Shown piece after piece: positions 51,585-63,641 of a stretch of DNA of 64,000 nucleotides. The stretch covers positions 14,086,501 to 14,150,500 of the forward strand of contig JAGUCH010000002.1 in the NCBI GenBank assembly GCA_019096065.1, written 5' to 3'. The notes beneath the pieces were generated by a model that was not told the origin of the DNA, made no database searches, and saw only the letters and a program-made list of their open reading frames with translations. How positions within the stretch are numbered: position 1 is the stretch's first letter; each line of letters begins with the position of its first letter. The position numbers and the translations under genes were made by a program. Source of the stretch: Paracyclopina nana (Eukaryota; Arthropoda; Copepoda; Cyclopoida; Cyclopettidae).

Positions 51585-53303
51585 GCTCGTTTTTTGAACT
51601 ACTCAATCTTCTCCTTTAGCCAGGTAAAATTATCACATAGCCGCCGATGACGTTTTCGGAAAATTGTAGCCAAATTGCGCGCATGACAACGGCGGCGCGC
51701 ACTGCAAACAACTCTTTCGGTGCGTCAAATTACTGCTGGCGTGCTGATGCGAGCTAAATGATCAATTTTACACGCAGCATTTTTTTCAATTATCCTTGGC
51801 CCAGATTTATTTGCAAGATTGTTGGCTCTATTTTTCAGGCGAACCCGTTTTTTGTCACCTTCAAACATTTTTATAGTGGTTTGCCATTTTGCTGCAACTT
51901 GAAAACTAATTCGTAATTTCAAGAAGATTGATCATTTATTACCGCGCTCGCTCGAACCAATGTATTAAAAAAATTCTCATAGATATCCTGAACTTATTCT
52001 TGCTGGGCATTTTCCGCGTCAAGAGATCTTTGTCATTTTTGAGCGAGCATGCGAAAATTTGGAAAAGAGGAGGAGGTGGGGCTATTTTTCCGCGCATGTT
52101 TGCCAAGGATTAATGTAGATATTTATTGATAAGGAAGCATCATAAAAACGATTTGTGAATTTACATTTGCATATAAGTGAGAACTTGATAAAATAGCGCA
52201 CATTCTGAGCGATATTTGTGCAGCTAATATATTCCACAGTTTTTATAAAAACACTTCGTCCATTATTCAATTTTAAGCTTTGGTGACTTTCGATTTCCCT
52301 GCACACAAATAGGTGCAATCGAAGTGGCACGGAATGGAATATTTCGGGATATAGCATTGGGAGAAAAGAAATAAAAATGAGTAGAATTGATTGATCCTGA
52401 ATTGCTTTGATTTAGTGCCCAAATATGGCTAATAGAGTTGGCTATTCCTATCAATAAAAATGTGCAAGCTATAAAAAGTGTTCATATCTTACTTTCTAAA
52501 CTTCTCCTTGGATTCAATGGCTGCTCCTGAAAGCTGGAATGCATCTGTAGCAACTGCTCCACTAGCATTGCTTCTTGCTCTTCGAAGCTTCAGATTCCGG
52601 ATAGTTGAAAACTTGGATTTTAAGTCCATTTGGTTGTTGAAGTTGTTAAAGTTAATGCTGTTCTAGTGAAATTCAGGGTGCGATCCAATGGAGATCTTTA
52701 AATATTGAAGCACACATTCAAAGATACTTTTATCTCTTCTATGAGCGGTTTTCAGTAATAACTGCAATGTTAAAATTGGTTATAGCTGTAGGTTGACCCT
52801 AGTAGTTTCAATATACTCTTGTAAATGTACAGAAATGTGGGTTTTTTGTCCATAGATGGCGCTAAAAGTGGCATTTGCATGTAAGTCCACGACACTGCTT
52901 TTTAACAGACTTTAAAAGTGTCTTTAGAATCTGTAGGATTAGTAGCAACAGGTGTAAGAGTCAAAATCAAGCCCTTCAAATAAAATGTTTGCAGATTTGT
53001 AGAGCAAGTTTTTATGGGCTTTACCATTTACTTGGCCTTCCTTCAACTAAGCATGAGCAAGGTTCAAGGTGTGCTGACTGCATTGAAAGCTGGTGGCTGT
53101 AGAAAGCTTTTATTTTGAATGCTCATATTAAACATTTTCCTAATAATTTCATAATCAAACTTGATTGTTACATCCATCAACTCTTCTTAAAAAAATATGT
53201 ATAATTTAAGTTTTTATTGAATCAACTTCTGCCAATCAATTTATCTTGTTAGCTCTCACTTTGAGAAGCAACAGACTCCAAATCCGGATGCTCTGCAATT
53301 ATA
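51585..53303. other. AT-rich intergenic DNA
   Basis: No frame longer than about 90 codons and no recognisable motif. A CA-to-TA rich stretch and scattered short repeats only. Confidence 0.4.
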
Positions 53304-53729
53304 ACCCGCTCTAATTTAGGTCTGTTCAAGAATAGGGTCTCTCGAAATTAAATCTTCAATTTTTACTGTGTCCAAAAAAAAAAGAAAAAAAAAAGGATTA
53401 TTAGGTCAGATCGAATTTAGGCCCGTTAAAAAATAAGGAAAAGTTCGCCTACAAAAAATGCTTAATTTAAAAAGGCTTAATTTTGAGCAAAATTACGATA
53501 TTTGCTAATTTCATGAGAGAAGAAACAACTTTTTGACATTTTTTCTTTGAAATTGTGCTCATTTGAGCTAGCTCAAAATGTTTGGCAATAAACCCAAACC
53601 ATGGAGCTTACTCAGTTGAACCGGACCTAGCCTTTTAATTGAATTTAAGTCCGCTCGAAATTTAGTCCGCGTACGAAATTAAGTCTGCTCGAAAAAGGCA
53701 CTTTAAGTCCGACTTAAATTCGAGCGGGT
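53304..53729. mobile_element. MITE with ACCCGCTC ends, 426 bp
   Basis: The left end ACCCGCTCTAATTTAGGTC is inverted at the right (TTAAATTCGAGCGGGT). Several internal copies of TCGAAATTTAGTC-like text in both directions form subterminal repeats. No coding capacity. Confidence 0.6.
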
Positions 53730-55390
53730 ATGGTACTTTAATCACAAAGATTTTATGCTAGATAATTATCCCGGATCTTCGTTATCTGCACATTTTTTTT
53801 TTACATCACCGTCTGCCGAAGCAGATCTGCGTTATGATTCTTTCCATTTTGGAAAGCTGATGGTTAGCAGGTTGTGATAATTTCAACCTGCTCATAAAAG
53901 TCATCAAAATTCCGAAATTAGTTGTCTTATTATTCATTCTTAATAAATTGCAAAAGTTCATTTTTTTAAAACCTAATAATCATATTCGGATTTTATAGCT
54001 TATTTAAAATTCTAGGGTTTTTGGGAGCAATTGTAGCCTGAAAGTTTTCAGTCTTGTTTCCCCTTCCAATTTCTTGATTGATCCGTCTCATCTACGGATT
54101 TGATGAAAAGAATGACAACTCTGATACTATAAATTTAGAGAGTGAACAATACCTCTTCTGAGGCAATTTCCCTATGCATGTTTATGTAGAGCTTAAAATG
54201 AGTATGCAAAAGAAAAAAAGCTGAATACTAATAGCTAAGCAATTTGTTTTTCACTGGAATGGGAACCGATTGGATAATATTGCAAATTATTGTAAATGTG
54301 TTATGATTTTTCTCTGCCGGTAACCTTAAATCGTTCTTGAAAATGCTTCTCAGTTTATATTCCTACCAGAAGCAATAGGGAGCAAGAATGAAAACTTTCT
54401 ATCCATAACCGCTCGAAATAACTTTTAAAGATGAAATAAAAAGGCATCATCCATATTTAAGCCTCAAGTGACAAGTATTTTACGAGAAAAAGTTCAAGTG
54501 TGACGTTAATCAAAATTTATTTTAGTGTACTCTTCTTATATTACTCTAATGTATTTTAGCATCTTGCATCTAGTATCGTGGCATTATTGCAATAATTCTA
54601 TGTCGATTGGCTGATATAGTCAAGTCCACAATAATAAAATATCTTAATTTTGAATTTTTAATAAATGAAATAGTTAGGAAATATTAATTATGAGTTCAGA
54701 ATCTGTTCTATGACAGCTTTGCATTGGTATAATTATTTTTTATGTAGCCTTTATACTATTGAAGATTGAAAAAACTTTGCACTTTTTTCATCTCCTCGCT
54801 TCACTCGGTTGAAAAATGGTTGCTCGGTTCTCAAATTTTTCCCGACCTCTCATTGATTTCTCTAACTTTTGCCGATTTTTTTCATCTGATTTTGTCCATT
54901 TTGAATTGCGAGGGCAAAATATGATCTGATGTATATAATCGTTTAATTTCACTCTTGATTTGGGCTGAGCCAAATAAGCTCATTGAATGGTTATGATTGG
55001 ATCGAGGATGAACGCCCTGTACAACGGAGATGCACTTTTTCAAAAGCCAGATTCACTTTTGCATTTGATGTATTTGTAGAGTTGCACAAATGATTGCGTA
55101 AGCAGAATCTGTATGTGTCTCTTTTAGTTCGCCTGGATATCATAGAGAGCGGAAGATTTCCAGCGCACGCTACTGAGCAAATCGCGAAGGTCAAAATCTA
55201 AGTGAACGCAAATTTAAAAATTTACACGTCACACAACCTCAAGTACATAAGTTTGACCTTAGCAATTTTTCGAGCGTTCGCGATGGTCTCAGCTTACTAA
55301 AACTTCCACTCTCTATTTATATCCAGTCGACCTAGTCTCTTTCCTATGGCGAATATCTTCAGTACTGAGAGCCTGAGCTTAAAACGGAGA
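53730..55390. other. AT-rich intergenic DNA, nothing identified
   Basis: No plausible gene, RNA or repeat was found by eye. Confidence 0.4.
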
Positions 55391-55596
55391 TTTATATGAT
55401 GGAAAGCAATTTTCGCATGTATAATTCAGTTTACCAATTCGTCTCAGTTCATATTACTATACATATATAAAAGCTCTGACGTTTAACTTTATCAAGTGAC
55501 ACGCATTATAAAGTATTTTATAAGGTGTGTTGCTCCTCTGTTTGACCATGATATTGTCCAAGAAGTAAATCCCATGTTAGAAAAAAGGAGAAAAAT

Positions 55597-55669
55597 TGCC
55601 GAGTATGGGGATCGAACCCTGATCATCTAGATCAGGAGTCCAACGCTCTACTGACTGAGCTATCAATAC
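55597..55669 (-). pseudogene. tRNA-like sequence (CCU anticodon loop), copy 2
   Basis: As copy 1, with loop CTCCTGA and one change in the D arm. Acceptor pairing is likewise lost. Confidence 0.65.
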
Positions 55670-55879
55670 AGACAGAATAATTATTGTCAGAATTCCTTCT
55701 TATTCTTCTTCTCAGCTGAGCTAAGCTTAGTAGAACAGTAGAGCCTTTTCAGAGGTACCAGACAAAACTTAATCTAACACATCTTTTAGCCCCAAAAAAT
55801 GCCAAATTCTAAATGCACAATTTTTTAATTGATTGATTAACGCTTTCTGTTACTCTTGCACTACTGAGGGCCTCTCAAC

Positions 55880-56313
55880 CAGAGACTTATATAACAAGAG
55901 AAGTGCTACTGGGCGAGGCTTAATGGGGTGCGTTTGCAGATCTGCTGCACGCCGCAAATGAGACTACAATGGAATTTTGGTCGCGGCTGCCTGAATTTGG
56001 GCTGGGGCCGACTTTTGGTTGCTAATAATTCCTTAATGAGTCAACTTAGCCAAAATAGTCCTATTTTACGAGATGCTCAATTTTGTTAGGGCTATCTTTT
56101 TTCTTTTATAAATATTTTCCCAACCATTAGGAATTAAAAGTTTTAAAACATAGGTACCAGTTGGCGTTTTCCTTTCTGGATCAATTCAGCCCACTGACTA
56201 TTTTATTAGAACAGCTGACCCAAATGTTTTAAAAATCTCTTGTAGCACTTGGCGCGCGCTCGCGTGCAGTGAGAATGCAAGAAGTAGCACTTCTCTTTCT
56301 ATATAAGTCTCTG
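55880..56313. mobile_element. hAT-like MITE, 434 bp, with 8-bp target duplication
   Basis: TIRs CAGAGACTTATATA and TATATAAGTCTCTG, extending with AGAGAAGTGCTACT on both arms. CTCTCAAC flanks both ends. Copy 1 of the host block has a single CTCTCAAC at the same place, an exact empty site. An 8-bp duplication with CAG ends is the hAT pattern. No coding capacity. Confidence 0.88.
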
Positions 56314-56611
56314 CTCTCAACCCTAGCCTTCAAGTAATGGATCAGGTGCTAAGTCAAGATCGCCTGGTCTGGTAACTTCATTAACATTTGAAAATTACTT
56401 TCCATCATATAAAATCGTATATATATGTAAACAAATTATAAAACAGGCTTACAAAACATCTGAGCTCATTTTGCAAAGTAAAAATCTCGTGGCATTACTT
56501 GGCTCTCGCAAGCTCGAGCCCGCAAAAATGCCACTCGATTTCTACTTTACAAAATTTGCTCAGCTATTTTATTAGCTTGTTTTATAAATTGTTTACATAT
56601 ATAAATAGATA

Positions 56612-57215
56612 TTATTGATGATGCTTAAAAATTGATTTTTTATTCAGGCTAGTTTTAATGTGAAATAATGTTTCCAAATACGAAAATGACGGAGCATTGA
56701 AATCATAACTTTCCTTGTGATAAGGAAAGATGACGTAGATGATTACCACATATTAAGTCTCTATATTGTGTTAACAAAAGGTTCTTTCACGTTTCAGCTT
56801 TTCACTAGTGCTATAACTTGAGGAACTTTAACGTTTAAGAAACTGCGAAATTAGGCAACTTACTTAGAACTAAGATTTCATGCATTAATATCACTACTGC
56901 TTTCTTATCTAACTTCCTGATTTCCCGAAAAAAGCTGCACCGCTAAGAGGCGATTCAAAATCTTAATTTTTGACAAGATGATATTGTAAGAGTAACATCT
57001 TAAAGTGGAATATTCCTAAAGGAGCTGGTAATCACGATGCCAGAACCTGGCCAATAAAAAAGGGTTGGTAGCTAGCTTGGTGAAATGTGGATTGTACAAA
57101 AGTAGATTAGCAACTTTTTTAGCAGAGCCAAATCAAAATCTCTCTTTGTAGCTCAGTTTCCAGTACTGTGGCTGGTTTCAATATTAAGATAGTTTTAAAA
57201 TCTTTCACTGTGGCC
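56612..57215. other. Intergenic upstream of CUB gene A
   Basis: AT-rich, no gene or clear promoter element identified. Confidence 0.35.
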
Positions 57216-58988
57216 ATGCACTGGTGGGTGGTTTTAGGAGCGTTGACACTGTCCCAAGTCTCTTTTAGTCTTAAGGAGGGAAAGGGTGAGTGTTTTATAA
57301 CTTTTCCAAGCAAATTTAGCTCAATATTTTTGTACGCCAGATTTGTCATTTTTCAACGTCGTCAAATTCCCCAATGATCCTTGCAAGGGTGACAGTGGCC
57401 GAAATGGAACTTGCTACACATCCTCTGAATGTAGCGATCGAAAAGGAGTCTCGTCTGGAACATGTGCTGACGGTTATGGAGTCTGTTGCATAAGTACGGA
57501 GCATTTGTTTACATGAGGGTCATTTGACAAACTTTGGCAAAAGAAACAATTCTAGTCAATGATTTCAATATTTTGATTTCAGTCACTTTGGCCTGTGGTG
57601 GGCAAACATCGGAAAATTGCACCTACTTGGTCCAATCCCCAACAACTTCTCCGCCAAATACTTGCACCTATGAATTATGCGCAGTCAGTCCATCAATATG
57701 CAGGATGAGATTGGACTTTACCGTGAGTGGCTATAATTTCTCCGAACAGCAATCTCGCATCGTTTCTCTCCCTACTTTTCAGATTTTCAGTATTGCTGGT
57801 CCGTACGTCATGACGGAATCAGCTATTGGTAATGCGCTTGGAGATTGTGTCACAGACACCTTTTCTGTCACCTCCAATGGATTTTCGGGCTCTCCAATCA
57901 TCTGCGGAATCAACAGTGGCCAACACAGTTAACCAGCGTTTTATTGGCTACCTCCGGAGATCCTTGCTCAATGTATTTTCATTTCAGTTTATGTCGATGT
58001 CAACAGCAGGGTGTGCAACAAGGCCTCGTTCTTCTATAACAGAGCTAGTGACTTCCGCAGGTCTTATGACATCAAGGTAGCTACTATTTTGCGTAGATGT
58101 CCGCACAATAAAGGGAGGGATCTTTCGTAGGTTACCCAGTACACGTGCCAGGAAGAGCAAGGTGGTCCACCTGGTTGCTTGCAATACTTCTCATCTGTGA
58201 GTGGAACCGTGGCCAGCTTCAATTACCCCATCGGAGCGACAGCCACCAGCTTGGCGCAAACAGGACCTTCCGCCGGTATATTCATTGTCTATGCCCTGAT
58301 TTCAAGCGCTCGCATCTTTCTTTCCAGCTGTTCACTTGTCCGAGCAGCAATATGAGATTTGCTTTCGAAGAAATTCTGGCTACTGCTCCATCTGCTTCGT
58401 GCCAAGCATTGTTTCCACCACAGTAGGGAGTTTTGGCTTGAGCAACAAGTGAGTTGATTCCAAGCTGTTGACTGTCTCGCTACTAACAGCTCTTCTCCTA
58501 GCAATCCCACCAACAAGGTGACACTGAACACGAATTGCAACATGGACTACCTAATTGTGAGTCGATTGCGTTCGCATGTGCGCGTGTAAAATTGATCAAT
58601 CTGTTCCAACGGTAGATCCCCAATGCCCAAGCCACGGCTGCTCTTGCCAATGCCATGAACCCTTTCCCACTTGGCTTCGAAAGGATCTGCGGTCGACTGT
58701 TCAGTGCTGATCCGGCTGGTACTTTTGCCACTACCTTGGGAGCATCAGCAGCTGGCTATGCCAGTGTTTGCAGTAAGAATTATGCACGCGCGTTTTGACT
58801 TATTATAATGGCTCTATTATCTAATAGCTGGGTCGAGGCCTTTTCGAATCAGCGTGCGATTCGACCAGAATGAGGTTACCAAGTCTCCGGGTGCGGTAAC
58901 TGATATTGATTCTGAGGTAGGCACAGCCAACACAAATCCACTTGGCATCATTGGATTCTCCTTGAATTATGTCATGCAAAAATGCTAA
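57216..58988 (+). CDS. Secreted Cys-motif plus CUB-domain protein A
   Basis: Ten exons (57216-57285, 57341-57493, 57583-57722, 57783-57927, 57988-58076, 58131-58275, 58328-58448, 58502-58556, 58616-58772, 58828-58988) give 411 aa. Signal peptide MHWWVVLGALTLSQVSFS. A six-cysteine module follows (FPNDPC...GTCYTSSEC...GTCADGYGVCC), then a CUB-like region with TYLVQSP, ICRMRLDF, ICGINSGQH, GCLQYFSSVSGTVASFNY and QQYEICFRRNSGYCSI. The second half forms a further beta-rich module ending in a Cys. The arrangement resembles an abundant arthropod family of secreted proteins with no agreed function; a cuticular, gut or immune role is possible. AATAAA overlaps the stop region. Confidence 0.85.
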
Positions 58989-59163
58989 ATAAACTCAAAC
59001 CATCAGAGCAGTGGACGAAATGTTGCCACTTACAGTGATGAAATAAACGAACACTCGATCGATGTGCACACAAATCCCGTTGAGCGCAACGCCACGAAAA
59101 ACATCGCATCTTTGAGGTGCCAATTACAGTGATTTATTATCATCATCATCATCAGATTTTCGC

Positions 59164-60847
59164 TTATGCACAAGGAAGCTGCTTGTACGTCAGGTGGAAT
59201 CCTATGAGGCCACTAGGAGCACCTTTGACATCCGAATTCTTTGCAGTGGCTGCATCGAACAATTCTGTATCACTTGTTGCGAAGAAGAGGGCAAATGGTC
59301 TTCGATTGGCTGAAGAAATGCATGAAAAAAGCGTCTCTAGGGTATCGTTCATATAGCTACTACTCACTGCAAATTGAGATAGTTGTCGTAACAGACTTCT
59401 CCGTGTGTAGGAATCTCCCGCAAACGCGGTCCACGCCTTGAGTATTCAGCGCTGCTGTATTGGCTCCTGCATCTGTGGAGGCCACTCCAAATGGAATCTG
59501 TAAAGGAACCAACAGACGGTTATTTGTGAATAAGCAATTTGAAAAATGAACCAGTCACATTGAGAAGGTCGTCACAGCCGCCATTGGTGTTTGACTTGAT
59601 CAAAGCAGCATCCGCTGAAGTGCTATGACAGAGAGACAGTGAGGATTAATCCGATTTTCGCTGCACTACGTGTACCATATGCTTACAAAAGCCCAAAGCT
59701 GTTTTGGGAAATGGCAGCCGGAGTTGTCACAACAATTTTGGGGTACACGCACACAGTGCAGTAGCCAGAGGCTCTCCGGAAGCACATGGTGTACCTTTGG
59801 TTGGCCAAATGGGTTGCCGTGGATGTCACCGTGGGGGATTGCGTGAGGAAGTTGAACGAGGCCACTTCTCCGGAAATGGCGGTGAAGTACTGCAGGCAAT
59901 CCGGTGGCCCACCCTTGTCACTCCCGCACTCAAACTGGCTAACCTGAGCAAAATCATGGGGTCAAGGTTCTTTTGTGGGAGCATACTCAAACGGGGCAAC
60001 CTTGATGTCGTATTTTCGAGCGTAGGCGTCATCGCTAAAGGTGAACATGGGAGTCACGCATCCTCCGGAGGGAGCATCGACGTAGACATGCTGATTGGTG
60101 TTGAAGCCGCAAATGATTGGGGAGCCAGTGTTGCCGGTTGATCCGATGACAAACTTGTCGGTGACACAGTGGCCAATTGCACCTACATCACCTGCGCCGC
60201 TGCCGTCGGTTTTTCCCAGCACCGGAGGAGCAATGTCGAAAGTCTGGAATTGTGTGCGTTCTTTCGGCACCTTTTGATCTGCATAATTATTGCGTGCTTA
60301 CCAGGAAATCAAATCTGATGCGGCAAATGTTTTTGCCCGCTGTGCAGATCGAATACACGCAGGAGCGTCGCGGAGTGGAAGTGGACAAAGTCAAGTAAGA
60401 GCAGTTGACAGAGGTCGTTCCGCCGCAGCCAAGCTCCACTACATTGAATTCATTTAGAAAAGCTTAGCATTTGGGAAATGTATAGTTACCTATGCAGCAA
60501 ACGCCATATCCATCAGCGCAACTGCCTTGAGAGAGGCCTGATTTCTCGTCGCATTGCTCTTTGGTGAAGCATGTTCCATTCCTGTTGGAGTTTCCTTGGC
60601 AGGGAAGATTCTTTAAGAGCGAAAAAACTCGGTGAAAAGCCTAGATCAAATATGCTGACTGTGTTGACTTACGGGAAATTTGACAACGTTGAACAAGGAA
60701 AGCTCTGTGAAATGTACACATCTACCAATGTCAAGCAGTTAATATACCCAGTTTAATGTACTTACGCTTTGGTGACTTGGCTATTGCCCAACATGGGCAC
60801 ACTAGCCCTACCACGAGGAAGAGAAAGCCTATTTGAATGGAATACAT
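59164..60847 (-). CDS. Secreted Cys-motif plus CUB-domain protein B
   Basis: Paralogue of A, inverted, about 410 aa in about nine exons. The start at 60847 gives a signal peptide (MYSIQIGFLFLVVGLVCPCW). Exons 60766-60847, 60673-60704 and 60490-60610 encode the six-cysteine module (SLFNVVKFP, CFTKEQC, SCADGYGVCC). Then come LGCGGTTSVNCSYL, ICRIRFDF, PIICGFNTNQHVYVD, CLQYFTAISGEVASFNF, NQRYTMCFRRASGYCTVCV, a late RVCGRF motif and GLIGFHLTYKQLPC at the end. An extra intron splits the Cys module compared with A. It converges with A, with 175 bp between stops. Confidence 0.82.
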
Positions 60848-61282
60848 ACTATTTACTATTTTTCGAAATATTCTCTACTGAATTTTCATTGATAAGCGAT
60901 ATCGAGAAGGTGGCAAGTCGAATGTAAGTGTGCTTGTGAACCCCTTTTGGCTCGCTCAACCTGACCTGTTTGGCCAGTTATTTTTGCTTTGCAACTCTAC
61001 ATAGCAATTTATTGCCAAAAAAGAGCTGACCTAATTATCTATCATGCCACGTACTTTACTTGGAATTAGTAAATCATATCTAACAGGATGGTGATTTCAA
61101 CGCGCGGTGGACCTGTCAACCACAGCGTCCTTTTTAGCATCTTTTTAAATAGCAATTGTAGAGACTTTCCGTGATCAGGTAGCTCGTAAAGCAAAGTAAA
61201 AATCCGGTTTGTGAAGCTTTCACAAAAAAGGGTTGTGAAATCGGCTCAGTTCAATTACGAGTCGGTCTCAACTCATTGAAAA
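60848..61282. promoter_or_regulatory. Interval between divergent CUB genes B and C
   Basis: 435 bp holding both promoters. No TATA box or repeated motif was recognised. Confidence 0.3.
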
Positions 61283-63473
61283 ATGGAGAGGAAAAAGAAT
61301 TGCTGTTTCTCGCTCTTTTTGAGTGCTCTGGTTTTTGCATCACGCGTATCAATTTGCCTATCCGCGGATGAAAATTCAGAACGTGAGTTGGTTTGGCATC
61401 ATATTAGTGGCGCTTTATAATTTGCTTCCAGGGAGCTTCTCACTGTTTTCTGTCGTGTCATTCCCGAATGACGAATGTGTCACCACAATGAGCACAGACA
61501 TGAATGGAATCTGCCAAACCCAAGAAAAGTGCACGAATAGCGGAGGAACTGCTTCCGGCAATTGTGCCTCAGGATTCGGAGTTTGTTGCTTTGTCAAGTA
61601 AACCGGCACCACTTTTTACTAATATAATAAGTTTTCTTGCGAAATTCAAGCTTTGCAGTTTCTAAGAGTCAGTAAAGTGCTGCATGATTTATTGTGATTT
61701 TAATAAGGCCCGGTTCCAACATTGCAAATCACCTTACTTATACTTTTAAGTATAGTATGGTCCGCGAGCTCAGCTGCACCATACTAAACTGGTTAATCGT
61801 ACTTATGCTATACTTACTTTGTTGTTGGAACCGGGTAATCGCTTAAAAGCATTTTTCAATTTAGGTCCATTTATGGATTGCAATTGGTAATCATTTTATT
61901 CTTAATTCATAGGGTTGATGCATGTGGCTCCACCGTGACCCGAAACATCACTTATATTCAAAATGCTAATTACCCCACCGCTATCACAACTGCTTCCACT
62001 AATTGCGAATACAAAGTCGAAGGAGCTGGCGGTTGGATATTCTGACATCTTTGGTGATCCGCATATTGTTACCGTTTAATTTTTTGCAGATATTTGCCAA
62101 ATCAGACTCGACTTTGACACTGCCGTATTGACTCAGCCGGCAGCTACCGGGGCTTGTGTGGATTCATTCCAAGCAATTAGCCCTACTTCTTACAGCCCAC
62201 CTACAATCTGTGGCACTTTCTCTGGGACTCACAGTGAGTTAATGGTTCTCTTAGCTATGATAAACACGTGCAGTACCACAAGGCTACATAGATGGAGCTG
62301 CGATTTGCGTTAGCGAAAAAGCCTGCAAGTCAGAGCTATTTTTGCCATTTCGGCCGTCAAAAAAAGCCAAAAAGTAGTAATAGTGCATACACCCACTTCT
62401 GGTACTTTTGCTCCCTACTTTTGAGAGTTGTAGCGAAAAAACGCCTCCATTATCCTTACTTTTTGAATATCCGAATTGGCATGCTTGTTTGTGCTTTTAT
62501 AGCCATGAAAATTAATGAGCTTTTCATCAAAATATTTTTCCCTTTTGGTATAACTTCTAACTAAAGCTGCTTCCACAAACCTTATTTGAATTAAAAGCAA
62601 TTTTCATCATCCATAATGACTCATTTTCTTAGTGTATGTTGAGACTGGTCGACTTAATCCTGCAGCCACTATCCGAATCAATACAGGGGTTGGCACCGCT
62701 GAACGTAAATGGAAGATTAAAGTCACCACAATAGAATGCTCGAATCCAAACAGGTTTGCACCAATCAAAATGAGATGAAAGCCAACTCAACATTCATGTT
62801 CTAGGGCACCCACCGATTGTGTGCAGTACTATTCTGACACTAATGGCCGCATAAAATCGTTCAATTCTCCTACTCAAATGATCACCAATCAGAATTATGA
62901 TGTCTGCATTAGACAAGTGATTGGATTCTGCTCGATTGACATTTCAGAGACATTTTTATCCACTGCAACAACCAAATCATTCCAATTGAAAGGAACAGGA
63001 GTGACATCCGCTCAGGTATGAAAAAAGCGTTTCAAGCCTCAATTTGAAATATGTCACCAATGCAATCCAGAAAACGCCAAACATATTGGTTTACTCGATC
63101 ACTTAAAGCCATTTAGGATACTTGCCATCCAGTTATTAGAAGTCTTATTTTGGCGAATTTCACTCACCAAGCTTCACCTTTCACTTTATTGCAGACTGGC
63201 ACACTTTGCACGCTGAGTTACATTTCCTTGAGAACTGGCCTAACTACTGATCGTTATTGCGGGGGATTTTTGGGAATAGCAAATACTGACGCAAAATCCT
63301 CGACAATTACCAGTAAGAATCACTTGGGTAACTTAAGAACTATGCATAATGATGACGCGTTTTCACTCTCTACAGGTAATGTGACGCCATTTAGGATGCG
63401 CGTTTTTGCCACTGGCGATGTAACTGTGGATTCCAAAGGATTTGATTTACTGTATGCTCAGAAGTCCTGCTAA
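61283..63473 (+). CDS. Secreted Cys-motif plus CUB-domain protein C
   Basis: Eight exons (61283-61382, 61432-61597, 61913-62031, 62090-62233, 62633-62753, 62805-63015, 63195-63312, 63376-63473) give 358 aa. Hydrophobic leader CCFSLFLSALVFASRVSICL. Six-cysteine module FPNDEC...GICQTQEKC...GNCASGFGVCC. CUB part with NITYIQNANYPT, ICQIRLDF, ICGTFSGTH, DCVQYYSDTNGRIKSFN and NQNYDVCIRQVIGFCSI, which are the same landmarks as A and B. It ends after a shorter second module with RYCGGFLG. Introns 2 and 4 are longer (315 and 399 bp); intron 2 holds a MITE. AATAAA follows the stop. Confidence 0.85.
61707..61835. mobile_element. Short MITE in intron of CUB gene C, 129 bp
   Basis: Ends CCCGGTTCCAACA and TGTTGGAACCGGG, with TAA on both sides. 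A 3-bp TAA target fits the PIF/Harbinger group. No coding capacity. Confidence 0.6.
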
Positions 63474-63569
63474 CATGATTCGCCTTAATAAAAGCTTCAA
63501 TTCGCTGCTCTTTAAAAAAAAAACAATACTTACTTTATTATGCATAAGTGAACCTTGTTTTTCATGAGT

Positions 63570-63641
63570 GGCTCAATGGTCTAGGGGTATGATTCCTGCT
63601 TTGGGTGCAGGAGGTCCCGGGTTCAAATCCCGGTTGAGCCC
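63570..63641 (+). tRNA. tRNA-Pro (UGG)
   Basis: Perfect 7-bp acceptor stem (GGCTCAA with TTGAGCC). Anticodon stem CCTGC/GCAGG with loop TTTGGGT, giving anticodon TGG. T arm CCGGG-TTCAAAT-CCCGG. No intron. A T-run (CTTTTTG) shortly after is a pol III terminator. Confidence 0.97.

Larger units (their letters stand above)
55391..56611. repeat. 786-bp duplicated block, copy 2, split by a MITE
   Basis: Matches 47847-48632 almost base for base on both sides of the insertion at 55880-56313. Flanks outside the block differ from copy 1, so this is a transposed or segmental copy and not one large tandem duplication. Confidence 0.85.
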
